NCBI GenBank assembly: GCA_028689055.1
Contig: JAQTWZ010000003.1
Span: 32,912 to 96,911, forward strand
Direction of reading: 5' to 3'
Source: Sulfurimonas sp.
Lineage (GTDB): Bacteria > Campylobacterota > Campylobacteria > Campylobacterales > Sulfurimonadaceae
DNA: 64,000 nucleotides
The notes below the pieces were generated by a model. It saw nothing but the letters and a program-made list of their open reading frames with translations, was not told the origin of the DNA and ran no database searches. The position numbers were made by a program, and so were the translations under genes. Below are positions 38,849 through 47,268 of the stretch, in pieces (the first letter of the stretch is position 1; each line of letters opens with the position of its first letter).

Positions 38849-39366
38849 TGTTTTTTCTCTTTTGCTTCACGGATAAGTACTCTTTCTCTAGCTGTCATAT
38901 AACCATTCCATTCTTTTTCATCGCGCTCATGTATCTTGATGATCTCCGCCAAAGACTTTGTGCGGGCAACAAAAAAAACACCTACATCGCGTTTTGGATG
39001 TACGGGCATCTCAATACGCCCATAATACTCTGTACCCTCTTGTAAGATTTCATCTGCAAGATGAAAATGTTCAAAACCGATAGAGTCTATCTGCGCCGTA
39101 TCAATCAATGAGACACGTTTTGGCTGTTCATTTTTCAAAAACATCTCAAGCGCATCTATTTTGTTGTGTAATTCAACCACCAACTGCAATAAAATAGGGT
39201 CACTCTCAGAAGTTTCACCTCGTGCTTTTGCAAGTTTGAGCCACTGTGTGATGGCGTTTTCATCCGACTCTGCAAGCTGATGGTACTCTCTTACAAAAGC
39301 TTCCTCATCTACAAGCTTTTCACTAAAAGAGATTATAATGGGCGCTGGGACTAAACGCACACTCAC
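38845..39366 (-). CDS. PilZ-like domain protein (degenerate)
   Basis: 173 residues with an N-terminal helical part and a C-terminal beta-rich part (SLIDTAQIDSIGF ... GTEYYGRIEMPV ... EKEWNGYMTARERVLIREA). The order IxxSxxGF, G-x-x-L/MP, then D-x3-W-x3-F/M-x2-R resembles PilZ-type c-di-GMP domains, but no clear RxxxR is seen, so binding may be lost. GTG start; overlaps both neighbours by 4 bases. Confidence 0.5.
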   Translation of the reverse strand: MSVRLVPAPIIISFSEKLVDEEAFVREYHQLAESDENAITQWLKLAKARGETSESDPILLQLVVELHNKIDALEMFLKNEQPKRVSLIDTAQIDSIGFEHFHLADEILQEGTEYYGRIEMPVHPKRDVGVFFVARTKSLAEIIKIHERDEKEWNGYMTARERVLIREAKEKKQ

Positions 39367-40223
39367 GCGAAGACCTTATCAAGGATGATAAGAACTAAAA
39401 ACGCTATCCCAAGATACCCGTTTACAGTGAAAAAAGCACGGTCGATTTTTGTAAAATCACGGCGCACAAGCATCTGTTCATACGCCAAAACAAGACCGCT
39501 TCCAAATGCCGCGATAAAAGCAAAAGTCCCAAGACCCGCAGCCCATGCAAAAAGTATCCAAAAGATGACGCTCATGAGGTGAAAAAGAGCCGAGACGATA
39601 AGTGTCGCCTCCACACCATAACGAGAAGGTATCGAGTGCAGGTCATTTTCTTTGTCAAATTCCATATCCTGAAGCGAATAAAGCAGGTCAAAACCAGCCA
39701 CCCAAAACATCACACCCAAACTCAAGAGTACAGACCAAAGCGTAACACTTTCACTAATAGCAATAACACCTGCTATAGGAGCAAGTCCAAGGGAAATACC
39801 TAAAACGATATGTGCCAAAGAAGAAAATCTCTTGAAAAAAGAGTAAGCGCCTAGAACCAACAAAATAGGAAAGGAGAGCCAAAACGCCAAAGAGTTGAAC
39901 ATGTAAGCAATCAACACAAAAACCACTGCGTTTACACCTATAAAAAGTAATATACTCATCTCATCGAGTCTTCCATCCACATTTGGACGTCCAAGTGTAC
40001 GCGGGTTTTGTGCATCTATATCTTTATCGGCAAATCTATTGACACCCATCGCAAAATTTCGCGCACTAATCGCAGCAAGCACTCCAAGAAAAAGCATCCC
40101 AAATCCAAACCATCCATCTGCAGCTACAATCATCGCTATAAAAATAAACGGGAGAGAAAATATGGAGTGTTCAAACATCACAAGTTCATTAAAATCTTTG
40201 AGTTTAGCAATAATTTTTTGCAA
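39363..40223 (-). CDS. mqnP: UbiA-family prenyltransferase, MqnP-like
   Basis: Integral membrane enzyme of 286 residues that attaches a polyprenyl chain to the aromatic head group. The two Asp-rich magnesium sites are NRFADKDIDAQNPRT and YSLQDMEFDKENDLHS. Campylobacterota make menaquinone by the futalosine route, so MqnP (6-carboxy-1,4-naphthoate-type substrate) is more likely than UbiA. TTG start with AGAAGG seven bases upstream. Confidence 0.85.
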   Translation of the reverse strand: MQKIIAKLKDFNELVMFEHSIFSLPFIFIAMIVAADGWFGFGMLFLGVLAAISARNFAMGVNRFADKDIDAQNPRTLGRPNVDGRLDEMSILLFIGVNAVVFVLIAYMFNSLAFWLSFPILLVLGAYSFFKRFSSLAHIVLGISLGLAPIAGVIAISESVTLWSVLLSLGVMFWVAGFDLLYSLQDMEFDKENDLHSIPSRYGVEATLIVSALFHLMSVIFWILFAWAAGLGTFAFIAAFGSGLVLAYEQMLVRRDFTKIDRAFFTVNGYLGIAFLVLIILDKVFA

Positions 40224-40276
40224 TATTTTACCTTCTAGCGTAGTTAAGGCTTATTTTAGCCAAACTTGTTTTAAAA

Positions 40277-40285
40277 TGATATAAT
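40277..40285 (+). promoter_or_regulatory. Extended -10 promoter abutting the miaA start codon
   Basis: TGATATAAT (40277-40285) is a perfect extended -10 box. Only six bases separate it from the ATG at 40292, so transcription would start at or within a base or two of the start codon, predicting a leaderless mRNA. Confidence 0.6.
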
Positions 40286-40291
40286 TTCCCG

Positions 40292-41200
40292 ATGAAAGCA
40301 CAGGTAAAACAACTAGCTATTATCGGGCCAACTGCATCTGGAAAGAGTGATTTGGCGATCAAAGTAGCCAAACAAATCAATGCGCATATCCTCTCTATTG
40401 ACTCATTGAGCATCTACAAAGAGATAGATATCGTCTCAGCAAAACCCTCAAAAGAAGAACTGGCAACTATCAAACATTTTGGTATAGACCTGCTCTATCC
40501 AAATGAATACTTCAGTGTAGATATTTTTATAAATCTTTATAAAAATGTTCTTGAAATATGTCAAAAAGAAAAAAAAAATCTCATCATCGTCGGCGGTACA
40601 TCTTTTTATCTAAAGTCCCTGCTACAAGGGCTTTCAGATATTCCGAGAATCGATGAGGAAACAAAAAACAGAGTCAAAAAAAGGCTTGAGCTGCTGCATC
40701 AATCCTATGAATATCTCCATGAGCTTGATAGTGTTTATATGCATAATATCAATCAAAACGACAGATACAGAATAGAAAAAGCCTTTCTTATTTATGAAGC
40801 TTCTGGACTCACTCCAAGCGAGTGGTTTTTACAAAATCCGCCAAAACCTATCATTGAAAACCTCCCTATTTTCAATATCGAAGTAGCAAGAGATCTGCTT
40901 CGTGAGCGCATCACAAAACGCACACACAAGATGCTCTCTCTTGGACTTATAGATGAAGTTTGCGCGCTTGAACACAAATATTCACGCCTGCCAAACGCTA
41001 TGGCTTCTATCGGTATCGTCGAAGTTTTAGAGTTTCTTGATGGCAAAGTAGATAAAAAAGAGATGCTTGAAAATATCGCTACACATACAGCACAGCTCGC
41101 AAAACGCCAACAAACTTTTAACAAAACGCAGTTTGAAGAGAGTATATCCGCACCGCTTGAATCGCTCGAAAAAATCATCTTGGACTCTCTTTTATGCTAA
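40292..41200 (+). CDS. miaA: tRNA dimethylallyltransferase
   Basis: Adds an isopentenyl group to A37 of tRNAs reading UNN codons. 302 residues with P-loop GPTASGKSD, DSLSIYKEIDIVSAKPS and GGTSFYLKSLL. No ribosome site precedes the ATG; a promoter -10 box lies directly upstream. The tRNA-Leu(TAA), Cys and Ser(TGA) genes in this window would be substrates. Its 3' end overlaps the next gene by seven bases. Confidence 0.95.
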   Translation: MKAQVKQLAIIGPTASGKSDLAIKVAKQINAHILSIDSLSIYKEIDIVSAKPSKEELATIKHFGIDLLYPNEYFSVDIFINLYKNVLEICQKEKKNLIIVGGTSFYLKSLLQGLSDIPRIDEETKNRVKKRLELLHQSYEYLHELDSVYMHNINQNDRYRIEKAFLIYEASGLTPSEWFLQNPPKPIIENLPIFNIEVARDLLRERITKRTHKMLSLGLIDEVCALEHKYSRLPNAMASIGIVEVLEFLDGKVDKKEMLENIATHTAQLAKRQQTFNKTQFEESISAPLESLEKIILDSLLC

Positions 41201-42999
41201 AGTTTTTCTTTCTTCCTGCCGTACTTGCTATCCTCTCTTATGGCTTATGGGTAAGTCCAAACTTCAAAGACATCTCTTCGGGCGTGGCTATTTTTATGCT
41301 TGGTATGCTTGCTCTGGAACATGGATTTAAATCCTTCACCGGTGGTATTTTAGAAAAAATCTTGAAATTTTCTACGGATAGAATCTATAAAAGTATTCTT
41401 TTTGGAGCTTTAAGTACAAGTGTTATGCAGTCAAGCTCTCTCATCTCACTCTTAACTATCTCCTTTTTGGGAGCAGGTCTTTTGGGGCTTACTCAAGCTA
41501 TCGGTATCGTCTTTGGAGCCAACCTCGGCACGACCACGGGAGCATGGCTTATCGCCTACTACGGGCTTAAAATCGATATTGCCGCTTACGCTATGCCTAT
41601 GCTTGTTTTTGGCGTGGTGTTTATGTTTGAAAACAACAAAACACTCAAAGGTCTTGCGTATGTATTGATAGGACTTGGATTTTTATTTTTGGGTATCGAA
41701 TATATGAAAAACGGTTTTGAGGCTTTTAAAAGCACCATTGACCTCTCTACTTTTGCTATCAGTGGTATCAAAGGGCTTCTTATCTTCTCAGCTATCGGTG
41801 TTTTTGCAACCCTTGTGATGCAATCTTCCCATGCTACACTTGTCTTGCTTCTAACGGCTCTTGCTGCGGGACAGATAAGTTATGAAAATGCCCTAGCTCT
41901 GGCAATCGGTGCAAATGTCGGGACAACTATCACGGCTATTATCGGCTCTCTTGGCTCCAATGTCGATGGGAAAAGACTCGCCGCCGCGCATCTCATTTTC
42001 AACCTCTCTAGCGCATTTTTAGCCATTGTTTTTATCCATCAGCTTATTCTTCTCGTCGATATCGGAGCTGCGTTTTTAGGGATAGGTGCTGCAGATTACA
42101 CACTCAAACTCGCACTTTTTCATACTATCTTTAACCTTTTGGGACTTATGATTATGTTGCCGTTTATGCAGCGTCTTGTTGCATTTTTGGAGACAAATAT
42201 CAAACCAAAAATAGAAGAAGAAGGCGCTATGGCGTTTGAGAGTGCAAAATATCTCACCGATGCTGTGTTGGCTTTTCCTCAAAGTACCAAAGCGGCTATC
42301 TTACGAGAGAGCAGACACCTCTATGAAAATGCGTTTGAGATCATCGCTCATGGACTCAATCTCAAACGCAGCGCTATCGTTTCTGATATGGATTTTGATG
42401 AAGTTCTCAAACAGCCTTATGCAAAAAAAATAGCTGATATTGACGCGCTTTATAACCACAAAATCAAAGATATTTATGGGGCTATCTTAGACTTTGCCAC
42501 AAAAGCACAAGCCAACATGAGCCAAAATGATATCAAAGAAGTTTATCGGCTCAAGCTCGCAAACAGAGATCTTGTAGAAGCGGTAAAAGACACAAAACAT
42601 CTCCAAAAAAATATTCTCAAATATGCTTCAAATCCCAACAAACAGATACGCGATGAATATCTAAATATCAAAAAATCTCTTGCGCATCTCTTGCGATATA
42701 TAAACGCAGCAGCCTTGAGTGAAGCGCAAGATGAGATAGTTATCGCCCTTGCAAAAGCGAAAGCTCACATCGAAAAACATGATCTTCTCTCCAACGGTAC
42801 ACTTGATAATCTCATCAGAAATCAGCTCATAACCAACCAAATGGCGACTTCGCTCATGAACGATAGTTATTATGCTTTTAATATAGGGAAAAATCTTATC
42901 GCAATGGCGGAAGTGGTGTTTTTGAAATATCATGAAGATTTGACGAGTATCCATCCAGATACTCCACTCACTCAGACGAGTGAGGAAGTTGTACTCTAA
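41194..42999 (+). CDS. Na+/phosphate cotransporter family protein with PhoU-like tail
   Basis: 601 residues. Membrane part of roughly 330 residues holds two inverted repeats with QSS motifs (SVMQSSSLISLLTI and LVMQSSHATLVLLL) and GANLGTT / GANVGTT, typical of the NptA/PNaS family; the C-terminal 250 residues are helical and PhoU-like (ILRESRHLYENAFEIIAHGL). Likely sodium-driven phosphate transport across the inner membrane. Confidence 0.92.
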   Translation: MLKFFFLPAVLAILSYGLWVSPNFKDISSGVAIFMLGMLALEHGFKSFTGGILEKILKFSTDRIYKSILFGALSTSVMQSSSLISLLTISFLGAGLLGLTQAIGIVFGANLGTTTGAWLIAYYGLKIDIAAYAMPMLVFGVVFMFENNKTLKGLAYVLIGLGFLFLGIEYMKNGFEAFKSTIDLSTFAISGIKGLLIFSAIGVFATLVMQSSHATLVLLLTALAAGQISYENALALAIGANVGTTITAIIGSLGSNVDGKRLAAAHLIFNLSSAFLAIVFIHQLILLVDIGAAFLGIGAADYTLKLALFHTIFNLLGLMIMLPFMQRLVAFLETNIKPKIEEEGAMAFESAKYLTDAVLAFPQSTKAAILRESRHLYENAFEIIAHGLNLKRSAIVSDMDFDEVLKQPYAKKIADIDALYNHKIKDIYGAILDFATKAQANMSQNDIKEVYRLKLANRDLVEAVKDTKHLQKNILKYASNPNKQIRDEYLNIKKSLAHLLRYINAAALSEAQDEIVIALAKAKAHIEKHDLLSNGTLDNLIRNQLITNQMATSLMNDSYYAFNIGKNLIAMAEVVFLKYHEDLTSIHPDTPLTQTSEEVVL

Positions 43000-43006
43000 A
43001 AAAAGA

Positions 43007-43855
43007 TTATTTTTTACAAATCACAGAATACGCATGAGGCTGCCTATCTCTGATCAGTCCCCAGTACTCTCTTTGTTTGGCATGATCTTCTAGGTCAAAC
43101 TCTGCGTACAGTATCTCTTCTTTGTCACGGCTCGCCTCAGCTATCTTCGCACCTGTATAGTCGGTGATAAATGAAGAGCCGTAGAAGTTGAGTGAACAGC
43201 TCTCTCCCGCTTCTGCGCCGTAACGATTGGCTACGACAACGGGAACCGTATTGGTTGCAGCGTGTCCCATCTGAACACGCTGCCAGTGCTCTTTTGAGTC
43301 AAGATGTATCTCAGGCTCACTGCCGATAGCTGTCGGATAAAAGATGATTTGGGCACCCATAAGTGTCAGTGCTCGCGCCGTTTCGCAAAACCACTGATCC
43401 CAACAGATACCTATACCTATCACTCCAAACGCAGTCGCATAAACTTTAAAGCCCGTATCACCCGGCTTGAAATAAAACTTCTCTTCATATCCCGGACCGT
43501 CGGGGATGTGCGTTTTACGGTAATTATCCATGAGCGTGCCATCCGCATCCGCCACGACCAAAGAGTTGAAATACTCCTCACCGCTTCGTTCAAAATAGCT
43601 TATCAAAATAACCACTTTTAGCTCTTTTGCCAAATCTGCAAAGCGTTTTACAAGCGGATTTCCCTCAAGCGGTGCTGCCCATGCAAAATACTTTTTATCC
43701 ATATCTTTACAAAAATAAAGACCTTCAAAAAGCTCTGGAATAAGAATTATCTGTGCACCATTTGCGGCTGCTTCACGGACAAGCCGCTCAGCTTTTGCTA
43801 CATTTGAGCTCTTTTCCTCGCTCATACTCATCTGAATTGCAGATACTTTGACCAT
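43007..43855 (-). CDS. aguB: N-carbamoylputrescine amidase (nitrilase superfamily)
   Basis: Hydrolyses N-carbamoylputrescine to putrescine in the agmatine pathway. 282 residues with the Glu-Lys-Cys triad: ILIPELFEGLYF, NYRKTHIPDGPGYEEKFYF and IGIGICWDQWFCE. Start ATG 43855 with a nearby GGAG; the open frame extends 21 codons further upstream without support. Confidence 0.9.
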   Translation of the reverse strand: MVKVSAIQMSMSEEKSSNVAKAERLVREAAANGAQIILIPELFEGLYFCKDMDKKYFAWAAPLEGNPLVKRFADLAKELKVVILISYFERSGEEYFNSLVVADADGTLMDNYRKTHIPDGPGYEEKFYFKPGDTGFKVYATAFGVIGIGICWDQWFCETARALTLMGAQIIFYPTAIGSEPEIHLDSKEHWQRVQMGHAATNTVPVVVANRYGAEAGESCSLNFYGSSFITDYTGAKIAEASRDKEEILYAEFDLEDHAKQREYWGLIRDRQPHAYSVICKK

Positions 43856-43941
43856 GGTTTTCTCCATAAAATATAAATTATTTAGAAATTTTACTCTATC
43901 TTTATTTGAGTTAACCAAAGTTTATGTTCAAAATCACTTAT

Positions 43942-44436
43942 TTAATTACTAACTTTACAAAATGTATATTCATCAGTCGTTGTACTTTCCATAGCTACAA
44001 TACAATAGCCTGTAGCATTATTTATTATTTCTTTATAAGAATACAAAATATGATTTACGTTCAATGTAAGCCCATCTCTACTAAGACCATAGGAACCACT
44101 GGATACCCATCCTGAATTTCCATAAACTAAATCCAGTTTGTACTTATAGTGTCTTCCATATTTATCAAGCTTAGCTCCAGACAGCATACTATACGAACTA
44201 TCCTCTCCACTGTTATCCTTTGACCTAAAAACCTGCCATTCCCCAACAGCTAATATGCCTACAAACAGTACATTACCTCCTGAATAGCCATAGCTATCTA
44301 GAACGCTCCAATTATTTAGTTCATTATCTGTAGCAAGACTAATAGAACCACTTTCATTTGTACTACTACTTTCTCCGCAACCACTAAACAACAAAACAAA
44401 TAGCATAAAACTTAAAAATAATACTTTACTTACCAT
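43942..44436 (-). CDS. Putative lipoprotein
   Basis: 164 residues with a lipobox signal peptide (FMLFVLLFSGCGESSS) and a Ser/Gly/Tyr-rich beta-type body. ATG 44436 has AAGGAG six bases upstream. No family recognised. AT-rich and free of the AAACGCAR motif, as are its neighbours. Eleven bases downstream of another small lipoprotein gene. Confidence 0.75.
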   Translation of the reverse strand: MVSKVLFLSFMLFVLLFSGCGESSSTNESGSISLATDNELNNWSVLDSYGYSGGNVLFVGILAVGEWQVFRSKDNSGEDSSYSMLSGAKLDKYGRHYKYKLDLVYGNSGWVSSGSYGLSRDGLTLNVNHILYSYKEIINNATGYCIVAMESTTTDEYTFCKVSN

Positions 44437-44446
44437 GTAGGTCTCC

Positions 44447-44845
44447 TTAATATGAACCATCATATTTGTGTTCTATATAGTGTCTTTCTACTCTACAATC
44501 TTTGGCTATCATCAGCTCTTCAAGAGCTTCTTTTTGTCCTAAAATAGTTTCAAATTCTTCTTTAGCTTTTCCATTTCCATCAAGAAATAAATACGGAACT
44601 CCATACAACATCCATCCCCATGAAAGTAAAATAACATCAGATTTTGCATCATCGTTTTGCACTCTTGCTATTCGTTGCGCTTTTATTTCAAGAAAAGACA
44701 ATGAATTATCTACTTGATTACAATTATATGCACTGTATTTTTCATATTCTTCTTTTGAGATTGGCTTTGGAACCAAATCAACAGTTTTTGAAGCACATCC
44801 ATTTAAAAGTAATATTAAAATAACTATAAAAGAGTTTTTATACAT
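44447..44845 (-). CDS. Putative small lipoprotein
   Basis: 132 residues, lipobox ILILLLNGCASK, then a soluble domain with three or four cysteines (YNCNQVDNS, AKDCRVE). Upstream partner of the neighbouring lipoprotein gene. Function unknown. Confidence 0.75.
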   Translation of the reverse strand: MYKNSFIVILILLLNGCASKTVDLVPKPISKEEYEKYSAYNCNQVDNSLSFLEIKAQRIARVQNDDAKSDVILLSWGWMLYGVPYLFLDGNGKAKEEFETILGQKEALEELMIAKDCRVERHYIEHKYDGSY

Positions 44846-44931
44846 AGTAAATGCCTTTCATTTTTTGAAGTAATTGCAAAGGCAACATATTTTTAAGGGC
44901 GCTTACAAAAACTTATAACTTATTTAGCAAC

Positions 44932-45492
44932 TTAAAATTTGTAATTTAAACCAATAAAGAAATTTCCAGCTGTTTCGATATCAACATCAGTCTTATAATC
45001 TACACCAAAATCTGTCTCAGAATAACTCCCGCTCATACTTGATAGCATATATCGATAACCGGCTTCTGCAGAAAGATGCTCATTAAATGCATAATTTATA
45101 CCGACCTGAGCACCAATAATATTCCCAGTGATATTTGTCCCATTATCCCCTTCAAGTGCTCCATAACCAGCCAAGGCACCAACAAATGGCTTTAACGGAT
45201 GATTACCTATCAAATAATCATAATTTATACCATAGAGACGTGCATCTCCACCACTAATATTTATATTTTGCGCAAAAGCTGTAACACGATTGTTTTGATT
45301 GAAGTAATATCCAATTTTAATTGTTTGAGAAGCATCATTCTCGCTTATATCATCCTCATAACTTCCACTTGTTGAGGTTGTTTTTGCCTTTCCGTCCAAA
45401 CCAGTCGATCCAATATCAACACCAACATACAATCCATTATCTGCAGCTATTAGGGCACTACCTATCAATACAGCCAAAACAATTTTTTTCAT
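44932..45492 (-). CDS. Outer-membrane beta-barrel protein (OmpA/OmpW-like porin fold)
   Basis: 186 residues: cleavable signal peptide (MKKIVLAVLIGSALIAA), then alternating strands (LYVGVDIGSTG, TIKIGYYFNQNNRV, AEAGYRYMLSSMSG) ending in the barrel C-terminal signature AGNFFIGLNYKF. ATG 45492 preferred over GTG two codons upstream. Divergent from an XRE regulator with repeated sites in between, so likely under its control. Confidence 0.85.
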   Translation of the reverse strand: MKKIVLAVLIGSALIAADNGLYVGVDIGSTGLDGKAKTTSTSGSYEDDISENDASQTIKIGYYFNQNNRVTAFAQNINISGGDARLYGINYDYLIGNHPLKPFVGALAGYGALEGDNGTNITGNIIGAQVGINYAFNEHLSAEAGYRYMLSSMSGSYSETDFGVDYKTDVDIETAGNFFIGLNYKF

Positions 45493-45523
45493 AATCACAC
45501 CTTTTAATAATATTTTACGAATT

Positions 45524-45597
45524 TCGTAATGACAAAAGTATAGTCATAACGACCTTTATTATTTCTTATTATTGACTAAATTATTTCGTTATGACTA
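45524..45597. promoter_or_regulatory. Operator-like repeats between OMP and XRE genes
   Basis: TAGTCATAACGA (45541-45552) is the exact reverse complement of TCGTTATGACTA (45586-45597), 33 bases apart; a third half-site TCGTAATGAC (45524-45533) has one mismatch. They lie in the divergent gap and are good candidates for XRE repressor binding. Confidence 0.65.
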
Positions 45598-45612
45598 AAA
45601 GGCTAAAATAAG

Positions 45613-46005
45613 ATGGAAGTTTGGGAAAAAATCAACTATCTCTTAGAAGAGAAAAATATTACTAAACAAGAGTTTGCGAACAAACTTGTCGCGCTTGAAC
45701 CCAAACTCAAAAGAACCTCTGAATCTCCTTCTGCGCAAACCATTTTAGGTTATTTATATGGAAAACGAGAACTTAAAATAGAACTTATTCCTTATATTGC
45801 CGAAGTTTTAAATGTTGACGAACAAGAACTTTTTCGCTTTGATATTGAATATGCAACTGAATATAACTTGCGATATTCAAAAGATGCACGAGAGATTTTA
45901 GAATTGTTGCAGTACAGCCCAAAGATAATGATTGAGAACATTAAGAATGTTTTACAAAAATTTAAAAAAGATTATGAGGATGGAATAAAAAAAGTACATG
46001 GATAA
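45613..46005 (+). CDS. XRE-family transcriptional regulator
   Basis: 130 residues with an N-terminal Cro/CI-type HTH (EKNITKQEFANKLVAL ... SAQTILGYLYGKREL) and a short C-terminal helical part. Divergent from the outer-membrane barrel gene with three similar half-sites in the gap, consistent with autoregulation. Its stop codon is inside a 19-bp hairpin shared with the convergent ppiC-like gene. Confidence 0.85.
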   Translation: MEVWEKINYLLEEKNITKQEFANKLVALEPKLKRTSESPSAQTILGYLYGKRELKIELIPYIAEVLNVDEQELFRFDIEYATEYNLRYSKDAREILELLQYSPKIMIENIKNVLQKFKKDYEDGIKKVHG

Positions 46006-46041
46006 GTATGTATGTGAAAAAATTCACATACATACTTATCC
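46000..46041. terminator. 19-bp perfect hairpin across two convergent stop codons
   Basis: 46000-46018 is the exact reverse complement of 46023-46041 with loop AAAA. It contains the XRE stop (46003-46005) and the ppiC-like stop (46036-46038). On the minus strand a T7 run follows a few bases later; on the plus strand there is none. Probably a bidirectional terminator. Confidence 0.7.
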
Positions 46042-46317
46042 TCTGCTTGTGACTTCTAGCAAATGGTATCCGAACTGCGTTTTGATTGGTCCATACAGTA
46101 CGCCGACATCACCTGTAAATACCGCTTTGTCAAACTCAGGTACCATTTGTCCCGGTCCAAATTTGCCTAAATCTCCACCTTTTCTTCCTGATGGACACTG
46201 AGAATAAGAGGCTGCTATGCTCTCAAAAGTAGAAGCTCCGCTCTCAATCTCTGTCTTTAAAGTATTGCACTCATCTTCGCTGTGTACGAGTATATGTCTT
46301 GCTGTTGCATACGCCAT
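46036..46317 (-). CDS. Parvulin-type peptidyl-prolyl isomerase
   Basis: 93-residue stand-alone PpiC-domain protein, like E. coli PpiC: ARHILVHSEDEC, FESIAASYSQCPSGRKGGDLG and IKTQFGYHLLEVTSRG. No signal peptide, so cytoplasmic. ATG 46317 with AAAGGA six bases upstream; the longer frame adds six unneeded codons. Confidence 0.92.
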   Translation of the reverse strand: MAYATARHILVHSEDECNTLKTEIESGASTFESIAASYSQCPSGRKGGDLGKFGPGQMVPEFDKAVFTGDVGVLYGPIKTQFGYHLLEVTSRG

Positions 46318-46461
46318 AAAATATCCTTTTTTCATTTAATGGGCGTATTTTACACTATTTTTGTTTGCTTTAAAAATTATTAACCATGATGATTAAGTTT
46401 ATTTCAGATTATATTTATAGTAAGGCTTTTGTATGATTTGGCAAAAAAATGGAGTCATCTT

Positions 46462-46959
46462 ATGAAAAAAACACTTTTAGCGGCACTAAGTGTCCTCTTC
46501 TTTTTGGGTTGTAGTTCAAACGCAACTCCAGAAACCGTAAAACCTGTACTTGTTGCACAACAAAGTCTTGAGAGTCTCAAACTAAATGATCAGTTTGAAG
46601 TTTCACATGAGCTAGACGCACAAACGCAAAAGATAATTTTTGCATTTTCCAAAGATATAGGGCACACTTGTAACGAGTTTCTTGCGACTAAAACACCCGA
46701 ATATCTCCAAGAAAACAAAGCCATATTCGTAGCAGATGTCAGTTCTGCGCCTTCCCTCATCCGCAGTATGTTTATCCTTCCGGGACTCAAAGATTTTAAG
46801 CACACAGTATGGGTGTTGGAAGACAAAGATATCTCAGCGGCGTACAAAGCCGGTGTACAAAGCGATAAAATCATTGTAGTTTATCTGCAAAACAAAATCA
46901 TTACAGACATTCAAACATTTACAACAACACAAGAACTAGAAGCAGCGATACAAAAGTAA
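46462..46959 (+). CDS. Putative lipoprotein
   Basis: 165 residues with lipobox LSVLFFLGCSSN and a thioredoxin-like alternation (KIIFAFSKDIGHTCNEFL ... KIIVVYLQNKIITDIQTF). One Cys remains in the mature body besides the lipid Cys. ATG 46462 with GGAG seven bases before. Function unknown. Contains two AAACGCA copies close to its start. Confidence 0.75.
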   Translation: MKKTLLAALSVLFFLGCSSNATPETVKPVLVAQQSLESLKLNDQFEVSHELDAQTQKIIFAFSKDIGHTCNEFLATKTPEYLQENKAIFVADVSSAPSLIRSMFILPGLKDFKHTVWVLEDKDISAAYKAGVQSDKIIVVYLQNKIITDIQTFTTTQELEAAIQK

Positions 46960-47011
46960 GACGATAGGCATAAAGCCTACCGTTAAGAGGGGGTTTTAGG
47001 GGATGATTTTC

Positions 47012-47146
47012 CTAGAAAACCATCAAAAGATGCGGAGAACTCTCTGGAATATTAATCCCTGCGTCATCATACGCTGCCATATGGTGCGCAAATAAGCTCG
47101 AAGATAAAGCTCCAACTAAAAGAGTCAAACTGATTATTTTTTTCAT
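47012..47146 (-). CDS. 44-residue exported peptide
   Basis: Starts at ATG 47146: signal peptide MKKIISLTLLVGALSSSLFA, then a mature part of 24 residues beginning HHMAAYDDAGINIPESS. It lies downstream of the CydB-like gene on the same strand, past a hairpin. Could be a small periplasmic metal- or oxidase-associated peptide because of its His-rich start; no family known to me. Confidence 0.5.
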   Translation of the reverse strand: MKKIISLTLLVGALSSSLFAHHMAAYDDAGINIPESSPHLLMVF

Positions 47147-47226
47147 GTTAGTCCTTTGTTTTAAGATGGAAAATTCTAACATGAGTGTGTTAGCGAAATG
47201 TAAGTCTGCATACATTCACTTTTACA

Positions 47227-47260
47227 ATCAAGTATAGTCCCATGGAGGACTCTACTTGAT
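47227..47260. terminator. Hairpin after the bd-type oxidase operon
   Basis: 14-position stem with one T-C mismatch (47227-47240 with 47247-47260), loop CATGGA. Sits just after the minus-strand CydB-like stop; weak T content, so a terminator or RNA stabiliser. Confidence 0.5.
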
Positions 47261-47268
47261 ACAAGAGT

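Noticed and set aside
44932..46005. OMP plus XRE as a toxin-antitoxin pair
   Set aside because: The genes are divergent, the OMP has a signal peptide and barrel signature, and the regulator lacks a toxin partner.
46000..46041. Hairpin as an insertion-sequence end or REP element
   Set aside because: It is fully accounted for as the overlapping 3' ends of two intact convergent genes, with no transposase nearby.
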